Source: Moorena sp. SIOASIH
GTDB lineage: Bacteria > Cyanobacteriota > Cyanobacteriia > Cyanobacteriales > Coleofasciculaceae
Direction of reading: 5' to 3'
DNA: 64,000 nt
Assembly (NCBI RefSeq): GCF_010671925.1
Contig: NZ_JAAHIH010000001.1
Span: 1,121,053-1,185,052 of the forward strand
Shown: positions 39,801 to 48,642 of the stretch, piece after piece
Layout of the letters: each line of letters starts with the position of its first letter
How positions within the stretch are numbered: position 1 is the first letter of the stretch
Notes under the pieces: generated by a model
What the model was told of the DNA's origin: nothing
Databases searched by the model: none
What the model saw: the letters and a program-made list of their open reading frames with translations, nothing else
Program-made: the position numbers and the translations under genes

Positions 39801-40331
39801 AGTTCAATTATTAATTGGTGTTTAACACTATAATCTAATCATGAACTTGTTGACTGTTGACTATTGGTTTACTATTGACTGTTGACTGTCCAATACGGTC
39901 AACTCAACAAAAAACGTTCAATTCAATAAACTTTTCAAGTTTAGTCAAGTTTGATTTTCATTGACCTAGTAAAAAATTAAACTTTAATAAAACTTTAATA
40001 AAACTTTAATAAAACTTTTATTAAAATTTAATAATTAATAGAGCTAATTAGACCACTTCTAGCTTACTGCTATGGACTTAATCCACAGACAGTAGTAGAC
40101 TCAGTTGACTGGCGCATACATAAGAAAATAACCCCAAGACCCACGGATTAGTGTTAGCTACCGTCAACTGAGGAATTGCTGAAAATTTATACATATGCAC
40201 TTGACAAGCTCAAGCAGCGCTGTGGAAATGCACTCAATTTGCGCTCTTTAAATTAAGACATATGTCTTAGTTCAATATATCCAAAAAATTTTAGCTTGTC
40301 CACGGGGCTGATAAGATAAAATATCACGGGA
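39801..40331. other. Spacer with aaaactttaat tandem repeats
   Basis: gttgactattgact-type repeats (39850-39892) and four units of aaaactttaat (39975-40018). No gene seen. Confidence 0.6.
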
Positions 40332-40867
40332 TTGACATCCTCACCGCCTGCCGAAGTTCGGTGATTCCTAAACCTCACGATTTGGTTTGGTGCTTCTGAC
40401 CCAACTGCCTCCACTCTCAGGTGCGACCCGTGGCGAATTTAATTACGGGTCAAGCGCACCTAAAGGAGTTTTGTGGTCTTACGCTCGCGACCAGACTATC
40501 CGGTGCAAGTCCTGCGGTTCTTATGTGTTGAAATCTCAAACTGGAGAAATCTTGAGGTGCGACCCAAGGCCGCGAGGGATTGCTCGCGGCCTTGGAGGCG
40601 CGCACCTTGAGCGAATTTAATTCGCCAACGGAAAGCGCACCTAATATACTTTGTTGATTCAAGGGTTGAACTACCATTGCCCTGTCCTCTTTTCCCGGTC
40701 TACCGATTTGGCTGCGCCGCCAGGTACTGGACTTCGCTGGTGTTGTCGGCTGTCTGTTGGCGAAGCGTGACCTTTGGTCAATCCATCGTCTTGGGTTGGT
40801 CGTTGACCATCTTTATTATAACATAAAGCCGTCCTAGAAGGACGGGGTTTCAGACCCAATTTTTTTG
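40332..40867 (-). mobile_element. Non-autonomous IS605-like element C
   Basis: 536 bases on the minus strand. The left end at 40867 reads caaaaaaattgggtctgaaa, then the gtccttctaggac hairpin. The right end reads ggcggtgaggatgTCAA, finishing at 40332. The preceding tetranucleotide is TGAT rather than TTAC. The inside holds two GGTGCGC-family palindromes (40420-40462 and 40556-40643) and a cysteine-rich frame remnant (CKSCG). No intact tnpB. Confidence 0.7.
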
Positions 40868-40876
40868 ATCACTAAA

Positions 40877-42085
40877 ATGCTCATGACTGGTATATCTCCT
40901 ACAGCAACTCCACGGGAAATCCACCGACAGCAATTTCCGGCATTAGCCCACAAAGCCTATTTCAATTTTGGGGGCCAAGGGACTTTGCCTCTAGCATCTC
41001 TAAATGCTATCCAACAAGCCTATGAGTATGTGCAGCGCTATGGCCCATTCTCGGGTAAAGTCAATGACTGGGTTACCGAGGAATCCCACAAAACTAGAAG
41101 TGCGATCGCATCAGAGTTGGGGACATCAGCAGAAACCATCACCCTAACCGAAAATGTTACCGTTGGCTGCAATATTGCGATGTGGGGGATTGATTGGCAA
41201 CCGGGTGATCACATGTTGATGAGTGATTGTGAACACCAAGGCATTATCGCTACTGCCCAGGAAATTTCCCGTCGGTATCAGGTAGAGGTATCTACTTGTC
41301 CAATTATGGCAACTCTAAATCAGGGAGACCCTACTAAAACTATTGAGCAATACTTACGACCTCAGACGCGATTGGTGGTATTGAGTCATCTACTGTGGAA
41401 TACCGGTCAAGTATTGCCACTCAAGGATATTACTCAAGTATGTCACAACTACCCTCAGAGTAGCCAAGTGGTAAGGGTTCTAGTGGATGCAGCTCAGTCA
41501 GTAGGTTCTTTGCCCTTAAATCTAACCGAACTGGGGGCAGATTTCTATGCCTTTACGGGTCACAAGTGGTGGTGTGGCCCAGCAGGAGTGGGAGGTCTGT
41601 ATGTGAGTCCAGATGCCTTGGGCAGCCTCAATCCCACATTTATTGGTTGGCGGGGGATTATTCTGGATAAAGCTGGGAAACCTGTGGATTGGCAACCAGA
41701 TGGACAGAGATTTGAAGTGGCTACCTCGGCTTATCCCCTGTATGGAGGATTACGTAGTGCGATCGCAATTCATCAGCAATGGGGAACTGCTGAGGAACGT
41801 TATCACCAAATTTGTCAATTGAGTGAATACCTATGGCAAGGCTTATCCAAGTTGGAAGCAGTCAGCTGTTTGGCTACTTCACCTCCCAAAGCTGGTCTGG
41901 TGTCCTTTGTGTTGACTAATGGCAAGCGCCATAACAGGTTAGTAGAGTTTCTGGAGCAGCAAGGCTTTTTGCTACGAACTCTCCGGGACCCAGACTGTGT
42001 CCGTGCCTGTGTTCACTACTTCACCCAACCGGATGAAATTGATAAGTTGATTGAAGCCATTGATGGGTTTAGTTCTGACAATTAA
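40877..42085 (+). CDS. Cysteine/cystine C-S lyase-like class V aminotransferase-fold enzyme
   Basis: 402 residues from ATG 40877 (ATG 40883 and an upstream TTG are alternatives). Fold type I PLP enzyme: VLVDAAQSVGSLPLN carries the aspartate that contacts the PLP ring, and the PLP lysine is in AFTGHKWWCGPAGVGGLYV. Overall it resembles the Synechocystis C-DES lyase, which frees persulfide from cystine for Fe-S cluster assembly, more than IscS/SufS. An IS605-like relic ends ten bases before the start, so the native promoter is displaced or altered. Confidence 0.87.
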   Translation: MLMTGISPTATPREIHRQQFPALAHKAYFNFGGQGTLPLASLNAIQQAYEYVQRYGPFSGKVNDWVTEESHKTRSAIASELGTSAETITLTENVTVGCNIAMWGIDWQPGDHMLMSDCEHQGIIATAQEISRRYQVEVSTCPIMATLNQGDPTKTIEQYLRPQTRLVVLSHLLWNTGQVLPLKDITQVCHNYPQSSQVVRVLVDAAQSVGSLPLNLTELGADFYAFTGHKWWCGPAGVGGLYVSPDALGSLNPTFIGWRGIILDKAGKPVDWQPDGQRFEVATSAYPLYGGLRSAIAIHQQWGTAEERYHQICQLSEYLWQGLSKLEAVSCLATSPPKAGLVSFVLTNGKRHNRLVEFLEQQGFLLRTLRDPDCVRACVHYFTQPDEIDKLIEAIDGFSSDN

Positions 42086-42439
42086 TCAGAAAAGCTTAAG
42101 TCAAAGCTTAAGTCAAAGCTTAAGTCAAAGCTTAAGTAAAGATGCACCCCATTAGATAGTCATGGCCTACGATTCACACACATTTCATACTTTCAATAAT
42201 GAGGGGTTAGTGTTTGCGATCGCATTTGCAGTTAGGTTTGTTTTGTATGAGTTGATGTTTTTTTTCTTCAGGGTTGATGGTTAACGGTTGATGGTTTAAT
42301 GTTAACTGTTAACACCAAGAAATTAATTAATATTAATTCCCCTGGCTTCCTTCGATAAAAATCTCTTTCAAGCTATTTGGAGCTGCTCACCACTGACTCA
42401 CTGACCCACTAAGCACTAAAGACTCAGCACTGAGCTTAC
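42086..42439. other. Spacer with tcaaagcttaag repeats and the original 3' end of the ABC ATPase gene
   Basis: Four units of a 12-base tcaaagcttaag repeat (42088-42140), then low-complexity sequence. Bases 42416-42439 on the minus strand are the cut-off last codons and stop of the ATPase gene now on the other side of the tnpB element. Confidence 0.65.
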
Positions 42440-42618
42440 ATCCCGACTTACCTAAATGTCGGAAGAAGGCTCCCGCCATAATCTCCGATTTGGCGGTGAG
42501 ACGGGGCGTATAAACTGCGGAAGTGAATTCCGCAGACAGCCCCTCATGAATTCCGACCAATAAAAAAATAATGCAGGAATCATGTTTATCCGATATCGCT
42601 TGTGGTAACATGGTATGA

Positions 42619-43896
42619 ATGATAGTTAGAGAAGCTAAACTGTTAAACGGGTCCCTAGCCCAATACCAAGCCTTAGATGAAGCCATAAGAACTGCTCAAT
42701 TTGTTAGAAATAAAGCAGTCAGATTATGGAGAGACGAACCATTAGTCAACAAAGGTCGTCTGTCTCTGCTATGCAAAGAACTTGCACATGCTCAAGAGTA
42801 TCCTTGGGTTAAGAAATTAAACTCAATGGCACGTCAGGCATCAGCAGAAAGGGCTTGGAATTCTATCTCTAGTTTCTATCGTCGTTGTAGAGAGGGTGCT
42901 AAGAAAAAGGGTTATCCTCAGTTCAAAAAACACTCTCGTAACGGCTTTGCCGACGCTGCGCGAACGGTTGAGTATAAAACCACAGGCTGGAAACTGTCAG
43001 AGGACTGTTTAACTATTAACTTCACCGATGGATTTCAGGCAGGTCGGTTCTCATTGTTTTGTAACCATGAGACAAGAGAGGACTTGTTTAGGCTTAAAAT
43101 TAATCGGGTGCGAGTAGTGAGAAGGGTTGACGGTTATTATGCTCAATTCTGTTTTGATGCTAACCGTAAAGAGAAAGGGAATTATACCGGAAATGTGATC
43201 GGTATTGATTTAGGTTTGAAGTATTTCTACAAAGACAAAAATGACAATGCTGCTATATATCCCAAGTATCTCAGGCGAGCTGAAAAGAGAATTAAAAAGC
43301 TACAGCGGAGATTATCTAGAAAGTTTGTGAAAGGTAATAAACCTCAATCAAACAACTACCACAAAGCCAGAATTAGACTTGGGTTAGCTCATCTGAAGGT
43401 TCAAAGACAGCGTAAAGACTGGGCGGTTAAGTTAGCCCGGTGCGTAGTCCACTCTAACGATGTGGTTGTCTATGAAGACCTGAAAATTAAAAATCTGGTC
43501 AAGAACCATCATTTAGCTAAGTCGATTTCTGATGCGAGTTGGTATCAATTCACTCAATGGTTAGACTACTTTGGAAAAGTTTGGGATAAGACAGTGATAG
43601 CTGTTGCACCTAACTACACATCTCAAGATTGCTCAAATTGTGGTCATCGAGTGAAGAAATCTCTCAGCACTAGAACTCATCAATGTCAACGTTGTCACAC
43701 AGAAATCTGTCGTGATACTAATGCTGCTCTCAATATTTTAAAGAAGGGGATGAATATTCTAGGTGTTGAGTATAACAGCGGTGCGACCCCGCACGGGTTC
43801 CCCGAGAAGGGTGAACGCGCACCAAGAGAGTACCCAGGGGCACTGGGAAACTGCTGGGAAACCGGGAACGCTTGGGGAGAGTTCAACCGCTGTTGA
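42619..43896 (+). CDS. tnpB: TnpB RNA-guided nuclease (second copy)
   Basis: 425 residues. Acidic residues intact: D in VIGIDLGLKYF (about 197), E in VVYEDLKIKNL (about 285) and D in EICRDTNAALN (about 365). Zinc ribbon CSNCG and CQRC. Compared with the first TnpB it has an extra NGFADAA stretch near residue 112, coded by a copy of the window's palindromic repeat. Its C-terminal 45 residues read through a GGTGCGC-family repeat (43780-43823) and low-complexity gggaaac repeats. The frame is open, so the protein may still be functional. Confidence 0.92.
   Translation: MIVREAKLLNGSLAQYQALDEAIRTAQFVRNKAVRLWRDEPLVNKGRLSLLCKELAHAQEYPWVKKLNSMARQASAERAWNSISSFYRRCREGAKKKGYPQFKKHSRNGFADAARTVEYKTTGWKLSEDCLTINFTDGFQAGRFSLFCNHETREDLFRLKINRVRVVRRVDGYYAQFCFDANRKEKGNYTGNVIGIDLGLKYFYKDKNDNAAIYPKYLRRAEKRIKKLQRRLSRKFVKGNKPQSNNYHKARIRLGLAHLKVQRQRKDWAVKLARCVVHSNDVVVYEDLKIKNLVKNHHLAKSISDASWYQFTQWLDYFGKVWDKTVIAVAPNYTSQDCSNCGHRVKKSLSTRTHQCQRCHTEICRDTNAALNILKKGMNILGVEYNSGATPHGFPEKGERAPREYPGALGNCWETGNAWGEFNRC
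43780..43823. repeat. GGTGCGC-family palindromic repeat in the tnpB 3' region
   Basis: gcggtgcgaccccgcacggg and gagaagggtgaacgcgcacc. It adds the GATPHGFPEKGERAP residues to the second TnpB. Confidence 0.7.
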
Positions 43897-43912
43897 TGAG
43901 GGGAAACCTGAT

Positions 43913-44755
43913 TCAATAAGTTGTCTCGCTGAACCAGGAATCACTTTGTGAGAATCCCCCGCCATAATCTCTGATTTGGCGGCGGGAGTATGTCAATTTG
44001 TCTGGCCTATCCCGGAGCAAATCCATAATTTCCTCAGTGTAGTGATGGAATTCGGGATGACGCTTAATTTTGTAAGTGCGCTCACCCTGTAACTCAATCC
44101 GCAATTCCCGTTGGATTGTACCAGGTCGTGCTGTCAGCACATAAATCCTTTCAGACAAAAACACTGCCTCTTCTACATCATGGGTAATCATTAATATAGT
44201 GCAACCCGTCCGCTGCCAAACCTCAAGCAAAAACTGTTGCATGGTTTCCTTAGTTTGTACATCCAGTGCACCAAAGGGTTCATCCATCAGCAGGATTTTC
44301 GGATGACAGGCTAGAGCTCTTGCGATCGCAACCCGTTGTTTCATGCCCCCAGATAATTCTTTGGGATAGGACTTAGCAAACCCAGACAGCCCTACCACAT
44401 CTAAATAATAAGCAGCCTGTTCTCGGCGTTTTTGCTTTGGGACACCTTGCAGCTTTAAGCCAAACTCCACATTGTGGATCACATTCATCCAAGGGTATAG
44501 GGTATATCGTTGGAAAACCATGCCTCGCTCTGAACTAGGTCCAGTCACCGTCAAACCATCAACAGTAATTTCTCCAGCTGTAGGCATATCTAAACCAGCT
44601 ATCAGACGCAACAGGGTAGACTTACCTGAACCAGATGCACCCACAGCACAGACCAATTCCCCCGTCTCAACATGCATATTAATATCCTTTAGGGCAACGA
44701 TAGTACCTTGTTTCGTGGGAAACTGTTTGTAAAGGTGAGAAATTTCTAAGTGCAT
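43913..44755 (-). CDS. ABC transporter ATPase (SsuB/TauB/NrtD type), 3' end replaced by transposon sequence
   Basis: 280 residues. Walker A GASGSGKSTLLRL, Q-loop VFQRYTLYPW, signature LSGGMKQRVAIARALA, Walker B ILLMDEPFGALD and H-loop MITHDVEEAVFL. It energises import with the permease and binding protein encoded just upstream. Codons 1-253 are native. The last 27 residues (from TYSRRQIRDYGG) are read from the right end of the tnpB element. Joining 43997 to 42439 gives a seven-residue native tail VSSVLSL and stop, so the ATPase core is complete and probably works. Confidence 0.92.
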   Translation of the reverse strand: MHLEISHLYKQFPTKQGTIVALKDINMHVETGELVCAVGASGSGKSTLLRLIAGLDMPTAGEITVDGLTVTGPSSERGMVFQRYTLYPWMNVIHNVEFGLKLQGVPKQKRREQAAYYLDVVGLSGFAKSYPKELSGGMKQRVAIARALACHPKILLMDEPFGALDVQTKETMQQFLLEVWQRTGCTILMITHDVEEAVFLSERIYVLTARPGTIQRELRIELQGERTYKIKRHPEFHHYTEEIMDLLRDRPDKLTYSRRQIRDYGGGFSQSDSWFSETTY

Positions 44756-45086
44756 GGTTTTTTATTATTAGTGATATTGGTAATTCGGTATTGGGTATTG
44801 AGTATTGGGTATTAGGTATTGCAATTCTAAATTTTCCTGCAAGCCTTTTCCCTTTTGCCTGTGATTACGTAAGCATATGCTGTTCGCGTAGCGCATTAGC
44901 TGATAGCTGATAGCTGATAGCTGATAGCTGATAGCTTACCTTCAACCTTGGCCTTTCGGCCACGCTACGCGAACAACCAACTGTTAACCTTGGCCTTTCG
45001 GCCACGCTACGCGAACAACCAACTGTTAACCTTGGCCTTTCGGCCACGCTACGCGAACAACCAACTGTTAACCTTCAACAAAACAT
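44756..45086. repeat. Spacer of repeats within the ABC operon
   Basis: ggtattgggtatt units (44780-44820), agctgat units (44898-44938), and three 42-base tandem copies of a cttggcctttcggccacgct unit (44939-45064). It separates the permease and ATPase genes by 330 bases. Confidence 0.8.
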
Positions 45087-45905
45087 CTAATCAATCGCCC
45101 ATTTACAGGTAAGTCTGAGCAGCAATCGGAAGGATAAATCAATGGCAAATCCGATTAATCCTAGAATAATCAAGCAGGCAAATATTTCATCGGTTTTTAG
45201 AAACTTTTGGGCTAGCAAAATACGTTTACCTAGTCCCACTTTTGCTGCGACCAATTCTGCTACAATCACTAAATTCCAAGACGCGGCAATGTTGATTCGT
45301 AAGGCATCAATAATATTGGGAATTACATAGGGAGTAATCACCTGTAAGAGGACTTGTCTTCGTAGTCCTCCCAAGGTGTAGGTGCTTTCAATTAAATCCT
45401 TGGGAACAAATTTTACTGCATCCATAATCATTAAGGTATTAAAAAAGACAGTACCGATGAAAATAAGTGCGATTTTCGGTGCTTCATCAATACCTAGATA
45501 GATAATGAATAGAGGGATAAATGCGGGAGCTGGCATATAGCGAAGAATACCAATAATTGGTTCTGTTAACCCTCGGATACTGGCAAATGCTCCCATGGAA
45601 ATGCCCAAGGGAATCGAAATAATTGCTGCCAACAGAAAGCCAGCAAAAACCCTGATAAGGCTAGCAACAGTGTCTTGAATAAGAAAGCCTTTTTGCCACA
45701 GACGGATAAAGGCTTTACCCACATCAATCGGTGACGGGAGGAAGACGGAATCAAGGCCAGCCAAACTTGAGATTAGCCACCAAGCAACAAACGGAACAGT
45801 AACTGATAGGATAATTAATATCCAGTGTAAGGATTTGGGAATATCCTCAGCAATGCGCCAAAAAACGGTGGGTTTTAGAGTTCTGGTTGTCTGGGAACTA
45901 TTCAT
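45087..45905 (-). CDS. ABC transporter permease (SsuC/TauC type)
   Basis: 272 residues from ATG 45905. A GTG at 45953 would start inside a ggtgcgtta/taacgcacc hairpin and is less likely. About six membrane helices. The EAA-type loop lies in STYTLGGLRRQVLLQVITPYVIPNIIDALR. Middle gene of the importer, between the binding lipoprotein (75 bases upstream) and the ATPase. Confidence 0.9.
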   Translation of the reverse strand: MNSSQTTRTLKPTVFWRIAEDIPKSLHWILIILSVTVPFVAWWLISSLAGLDSVFLPSPIDVGKAFIRLWQKGFLIQDTVASLIRVFAGFLLAAIISIPLGISMGAFASIRGLTEPIIGILRYMPAPAFIPLFIIYLGIDEAPKIALIFIGTVFFNTLMIMDAVKFVPKDLIESTYTLGGLRRQVLLQVITPYVIPNIIDALRINIAASWNLVIVAELVAAKVGLGKRILLAQKFLKTDEIFACLIILGLIGFAIDLSFRLLLRLTCKWAID

Positions 45906-45928
45906 GAAAGAGTGTAATAAATTTGGTG

Positions 45929-45954
45929 GGTGCGTTAACGACGTGTAACGCACC
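45929..45954. repeat. Hairpin in the binding protein-permease gap
   Basis: ggtgcgtta and taacgcacc arms around cgacg. It could attenuate or stabilise the operon transcript. Confidence 0.6.
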
Positions 45955-45980
45955 GGTTTAATTCGATAGGTTATTAATGA

Positions 45981-47018
45981 CTAAGAACGACCTGCGGCAT
46001 AGGCTTTGACAAACTGGTCATCAAGTATCTTATCTAAATCAGGAACTTTTTGAATAAATCCCACATCCAGCATAAACTGAGACATTTTTTTAGCGGCAAA
46101 AGGCATATGCTTCATGCTATCTCCAGGGCTAAATGCCTCTAGGTTTTCTTCCAGGGTAAACATTTGAGTTCCTGCTTTAAACTGTTGGAATTCCTCAACA
46201 CTAACATTAGCGCGTTCCGCCAGCATTTCATCGGCTTTATTGGGATTATTTTTGATAAAATCCAGGATATCAAACCAAGTTTTTACTAGAGCTTGAACTT
46301 GCTCAGTACGTTCATTAATCAGCTTTTGACTAACTACAAGTAAGTCAGGAATTGCCCCAGGAAATGCTTTGGAACTAATTAATTCTTTACTTCCATTTCG
46401 TTTTAGGGCAGTGAGCCAAAAGGGAGGGAATGCACCCACTGCATCTACTTTACCAGCTGCAAATGCTGCTGCTGCTGCTCCAGTCTCTAAGGGTACAATT
46501 TCCACGTCTTTTCTGGACATTCCCTCTTGTTCTAGGGCTAAGCTAAGCAAGAAGTCATCTACAACTCCCTCTTCTATCGCTACCTTTTTACCTTTCAAGT
46601 CTTTCAGGGAATTAATTTCTGCTGTGACAATAATTTTGTCATTGCCAGCAGAGTTATCATTCACCAGAACCGCTACTTCACCATTAACAGCATCAGCAGC
46701 AAAAGATATTGTATCATTAAGAGTTTGGCAATTAGCATCCAGTTTTCCTGCTGCCAAAGCTTCCATGGATTCCAGGTAGCCATCAAACCATTTTAGTTGT
46801 ACATTAACGCCATTGGCTTCAAATAAACCTTCTTTTTCCGCAATGTACCACGGCCACCAACCAGGCCAACTGCTGTATCCCATCACAATGGGAGTAGAAT
46901 CTTTAACCGCTTGGGATGTATCTGAGGGTTTAGTATTTGGGGATTGGTTGCAGCTAATAGCTAGGAATAAACTAACTATAAATACAGCACATAGGGATAG
47001 TAATTTGGGAATTTTCAT
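45981..47018 (-). CDS. ABC substrate-binding lipoprotein (NMT1/SsuA-like), possibly for guanidine
   Basis: 345 residues. Lipobox FLAISC near residue 23. The mature part begins IVMGYSSWPGWWPWYIAEKE, then VNVQLKWFDGYLESMEALAAGKLD, as in NitT/TauT-type binding proteins. In Synechocystis a transporter of this type (sll1080-sll1082) sits beside the guanidine hydrolase gene sll1077 and its HypA/HypB genes. Here hydrolase and hypA lie 3 kb away on the other strand. Guanidine or a related cation is therefore an inference from context, not from ligand residues. A ttatact box 17-23 bases before the ATG is a weak -10 candidate. Confidence 0.85.
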   Translation of the reverse strand: MKIPKLLSLCAVFIVSLFLAISCNQSPNTKPSDTSQAVKDSTPIVMGYSSWPGWWPWYIAEKEGLFEANGVNVQLKWFDGYLESMEALAAGKLDANCQTLNDTISFAADAVNGEVAVLVNDNSAGNDKIIVTAEINSLKDLKGKKVAIEEGVVDDFLLSLALEQEGMSRKDVEIVPLETGAAAAAFAAGKVDAVGAFPPFWLTALKRNGSKELISSKAFPGAIPDLLVVSQKLINERTEQVQALVKTWFDILDFIKNNPNKADEMLAERANVSVEEFQQFKAGTQMFTLEENLEAFSPGDSMKHMPFAAKKMSQFMLDVGFIQKVPDLDKILDDQFVKAYAAGRS

Positions 47019-47057
47019 TCAAAATTGCGGCAGTATAACACACCTACACTCCTAGAG

Positions 47058-47288
47058 TTAGGTGGGAATGAATGCTGCACCTCCAACTAATGGTTTACAG
47101 ATTAATCCGGCACTGGGTTCGAGTAACCGTTTTTTCTGGACAGAAAATTGTCCAAGTCTTTTCCAGTTAACATCTGACCCAGACACCGAGCATCCTACCA
47201 TCCACACTTCCCTTTCAGGAGTATTAGATTTGACATCATAGAGGTCTGCTAACGTTACACCGTCTACGGCTAGGTTGCTGGTATCTGC
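47058..47288 (-). pseudogene. Unrecognised coding-like fragment
   Basis: 77 codons open on the minus strand without a usable start: DTSNLAVDGVTLADLYDVK, then EREVWMVGCSVSGSDVNWKR and SAGLICKPLVGGAAFIPT, stop at 47058-47060. The composition is protein-like and ends 40 bases before the binding-protein gene. It looks like the 3' end of a lost gene. I do not know the family. Confidence 0.5.
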
Positions 47289-47721
47289 TTACTTTTGTCG
47301 GCTTTATCTTTGTCTAGACTGATGTTCTAAGGTTAGAGGTTTCCCTAGAAGTGTTTAATCCAGCAATCAAAGTTTACCAAAATGGCTGATATCTGTCTAT
47401 CCTTGTTGTGAACAGAGCAAGAATTAGGATAAAGATGCTAAAAAATGTAGTTAAAGATACCAAATTAATCTAAAACTACTTCATCCGAAGTTCCCTGATC
47501 TAAAGTTAAATACTTCTGCGTCCCACCTTGAGTGATCAGGAATCCAATCAATCATTATATAAAGTGGAAAGATCAGAATTTATATCAATTTGTGGGGTAT
47601 TTTTGTAACGCTTCCCTTGCGCCTTAACTTGCATGCTAACCCTATAAGCTCATAGTTCTGGTGTGAGGAATTCCAGTTTTGGTAAAATGCAATCAGCCAG
47701 GTCTAACTAAGGGGAATCACT
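47289..47721. other. Spacer, no gene seen
   Basis: Unremarkable sequence. The last 60 bases should hold the promoter of the Uma2 gene. I looked for guanidine-I riboswitch core motifs here and upstream of gdmH without success. Confidence 0.5.
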
Positions 47722-48534
47722 ATGCTAAAGTATGACCCGTTACAATATCTTCCTACTTCCGAGGAGCTACCCTCTTCTGATAACACCCCTGTGGATAATG
47801 AACTGCAAGATTTAATCCCCCACTTGCTCAAAGCGAGCTTATCCCTAATCTGGCAACAGCGGTATGACTGGTTTTTTGGAATTGATATGGGCTACTATTA
47901 CCACCCTAACCAGAGCGCGATAGTTCCTGACGCTTTCTTAAGTTTAGGAGTAGACCGGCGCAAAATTCGTCCCAAGGGTCGTCAAGGACGTTTAAGTTAT
48001 GTGCTTTGGGAAGAAAACAATACCGTGCCAATTCTAGCCATCGAGAATGTCTCTCAAACCTACAATGGCGAGTACGACCAGAAAAAATTAGACTATGCCG
48101 AATTAGGATTCCTATATTATGTAATTTATGATGGCGACAGTTATTATCCACGCAAAGGGGAGCCCTTTGAGGTTCATCGCTTGGTAGATGGGGTGTATGT
48201 GCGTCAAAGCGGGAATCCAGTGTGGATGCCAGAAATTGGTTTGGGAATTGGTACAGAATTAGGAAGTTATCAGGATTGGAGTCGGGAATGGCTTTATTGG
48301 TATGACCTTAACGGGAAACGGTATCCCTCCCCAGAGGAAAGAACTGAACAGGCTGAGCTGGAAGCAGCTCAAGAACGTCAACGGGCTATTCAAGCTGAAC
48401 TGGAAGCATCTCAAGAACGTCAACGGGCTATTCAAGCTGAGCAACGGGCTGCGGAAGCTGAACAGAACCTTGATGCTTTGAAAGCTCAACTAAAACAACT
48501 GGGGATGAATCCTGAAGATTTTATGAATGGTTAG
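47722..48534 (+). CDS. Uma2 family (DUF820) restriction endonuclease-like protein
   Basis: 270 residues. PD-(D/E)xK-type fold: the acidic residues lie in SAIVPDAFLSLG and VPILAIENVS, followed by QKKLDYAELGFLYYVIYD. These proteins are present in many copies in cyanobacterial genomes; some are linked to mobile elements, and their target is unknown. The C-terminal 60 residues form a charged coiled coil with a duplicated ERQRAIQAELEA unit. An aagggga sequence 8-14 bases before the ATG is a good ribosome binding site. Confidence 0.88.
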   Translation: MLKYDPLQYLPTSEELPSSDNTPVDNELQDLIPHLLKASLSLIWQQRYDWFFGIDMGYYYHPNQSAIVPDAFLSLGVDRRKIRPKGRQGRLSYVLWEENNTVPILAIENVSQTYNGEYDQKKLDYAELGFLYYVIYDGDSYYPRKGEPFEVHRLVDGVYVRQSGNPVWMPEIGLGIGTELGSYQDWSREWLYWYDLNGKRYPSPEERTEQAELEAAQERQRAIQAELEASQERQRAIQAEQRAAEAEQNLDALKAQLKQLGMNPEDFMNG

Positions 48535-48642
48535 CTGGAAGAAGCAGCTAGTAATACCAAAATCCCCTTGATAATCTACTCTACAATCTAGTCCTTGAGA
48601 TGCAGACGAAAGTTTTTATAGCCACAACAACTGACCCACTCC

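Larger units (their letters stand above)
42440..43996 (+). mobile_element. IS200/IS605-type element carrying tnpB only (second copy, different subfamily)
   Basis: The right end has a cccccgcc/ggcgggg-type hairpin and finishes in TCAA at 43993-43996. The left boundary is next to TTAC at 42436-42439 or 42448-42451. The left end holds a cccgccataatctccgattt stem very like the right one. Either boundary restores an in-frame end to the ABC ATPase gene on the minus strand. No tnpA. Confidence 0.8.
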
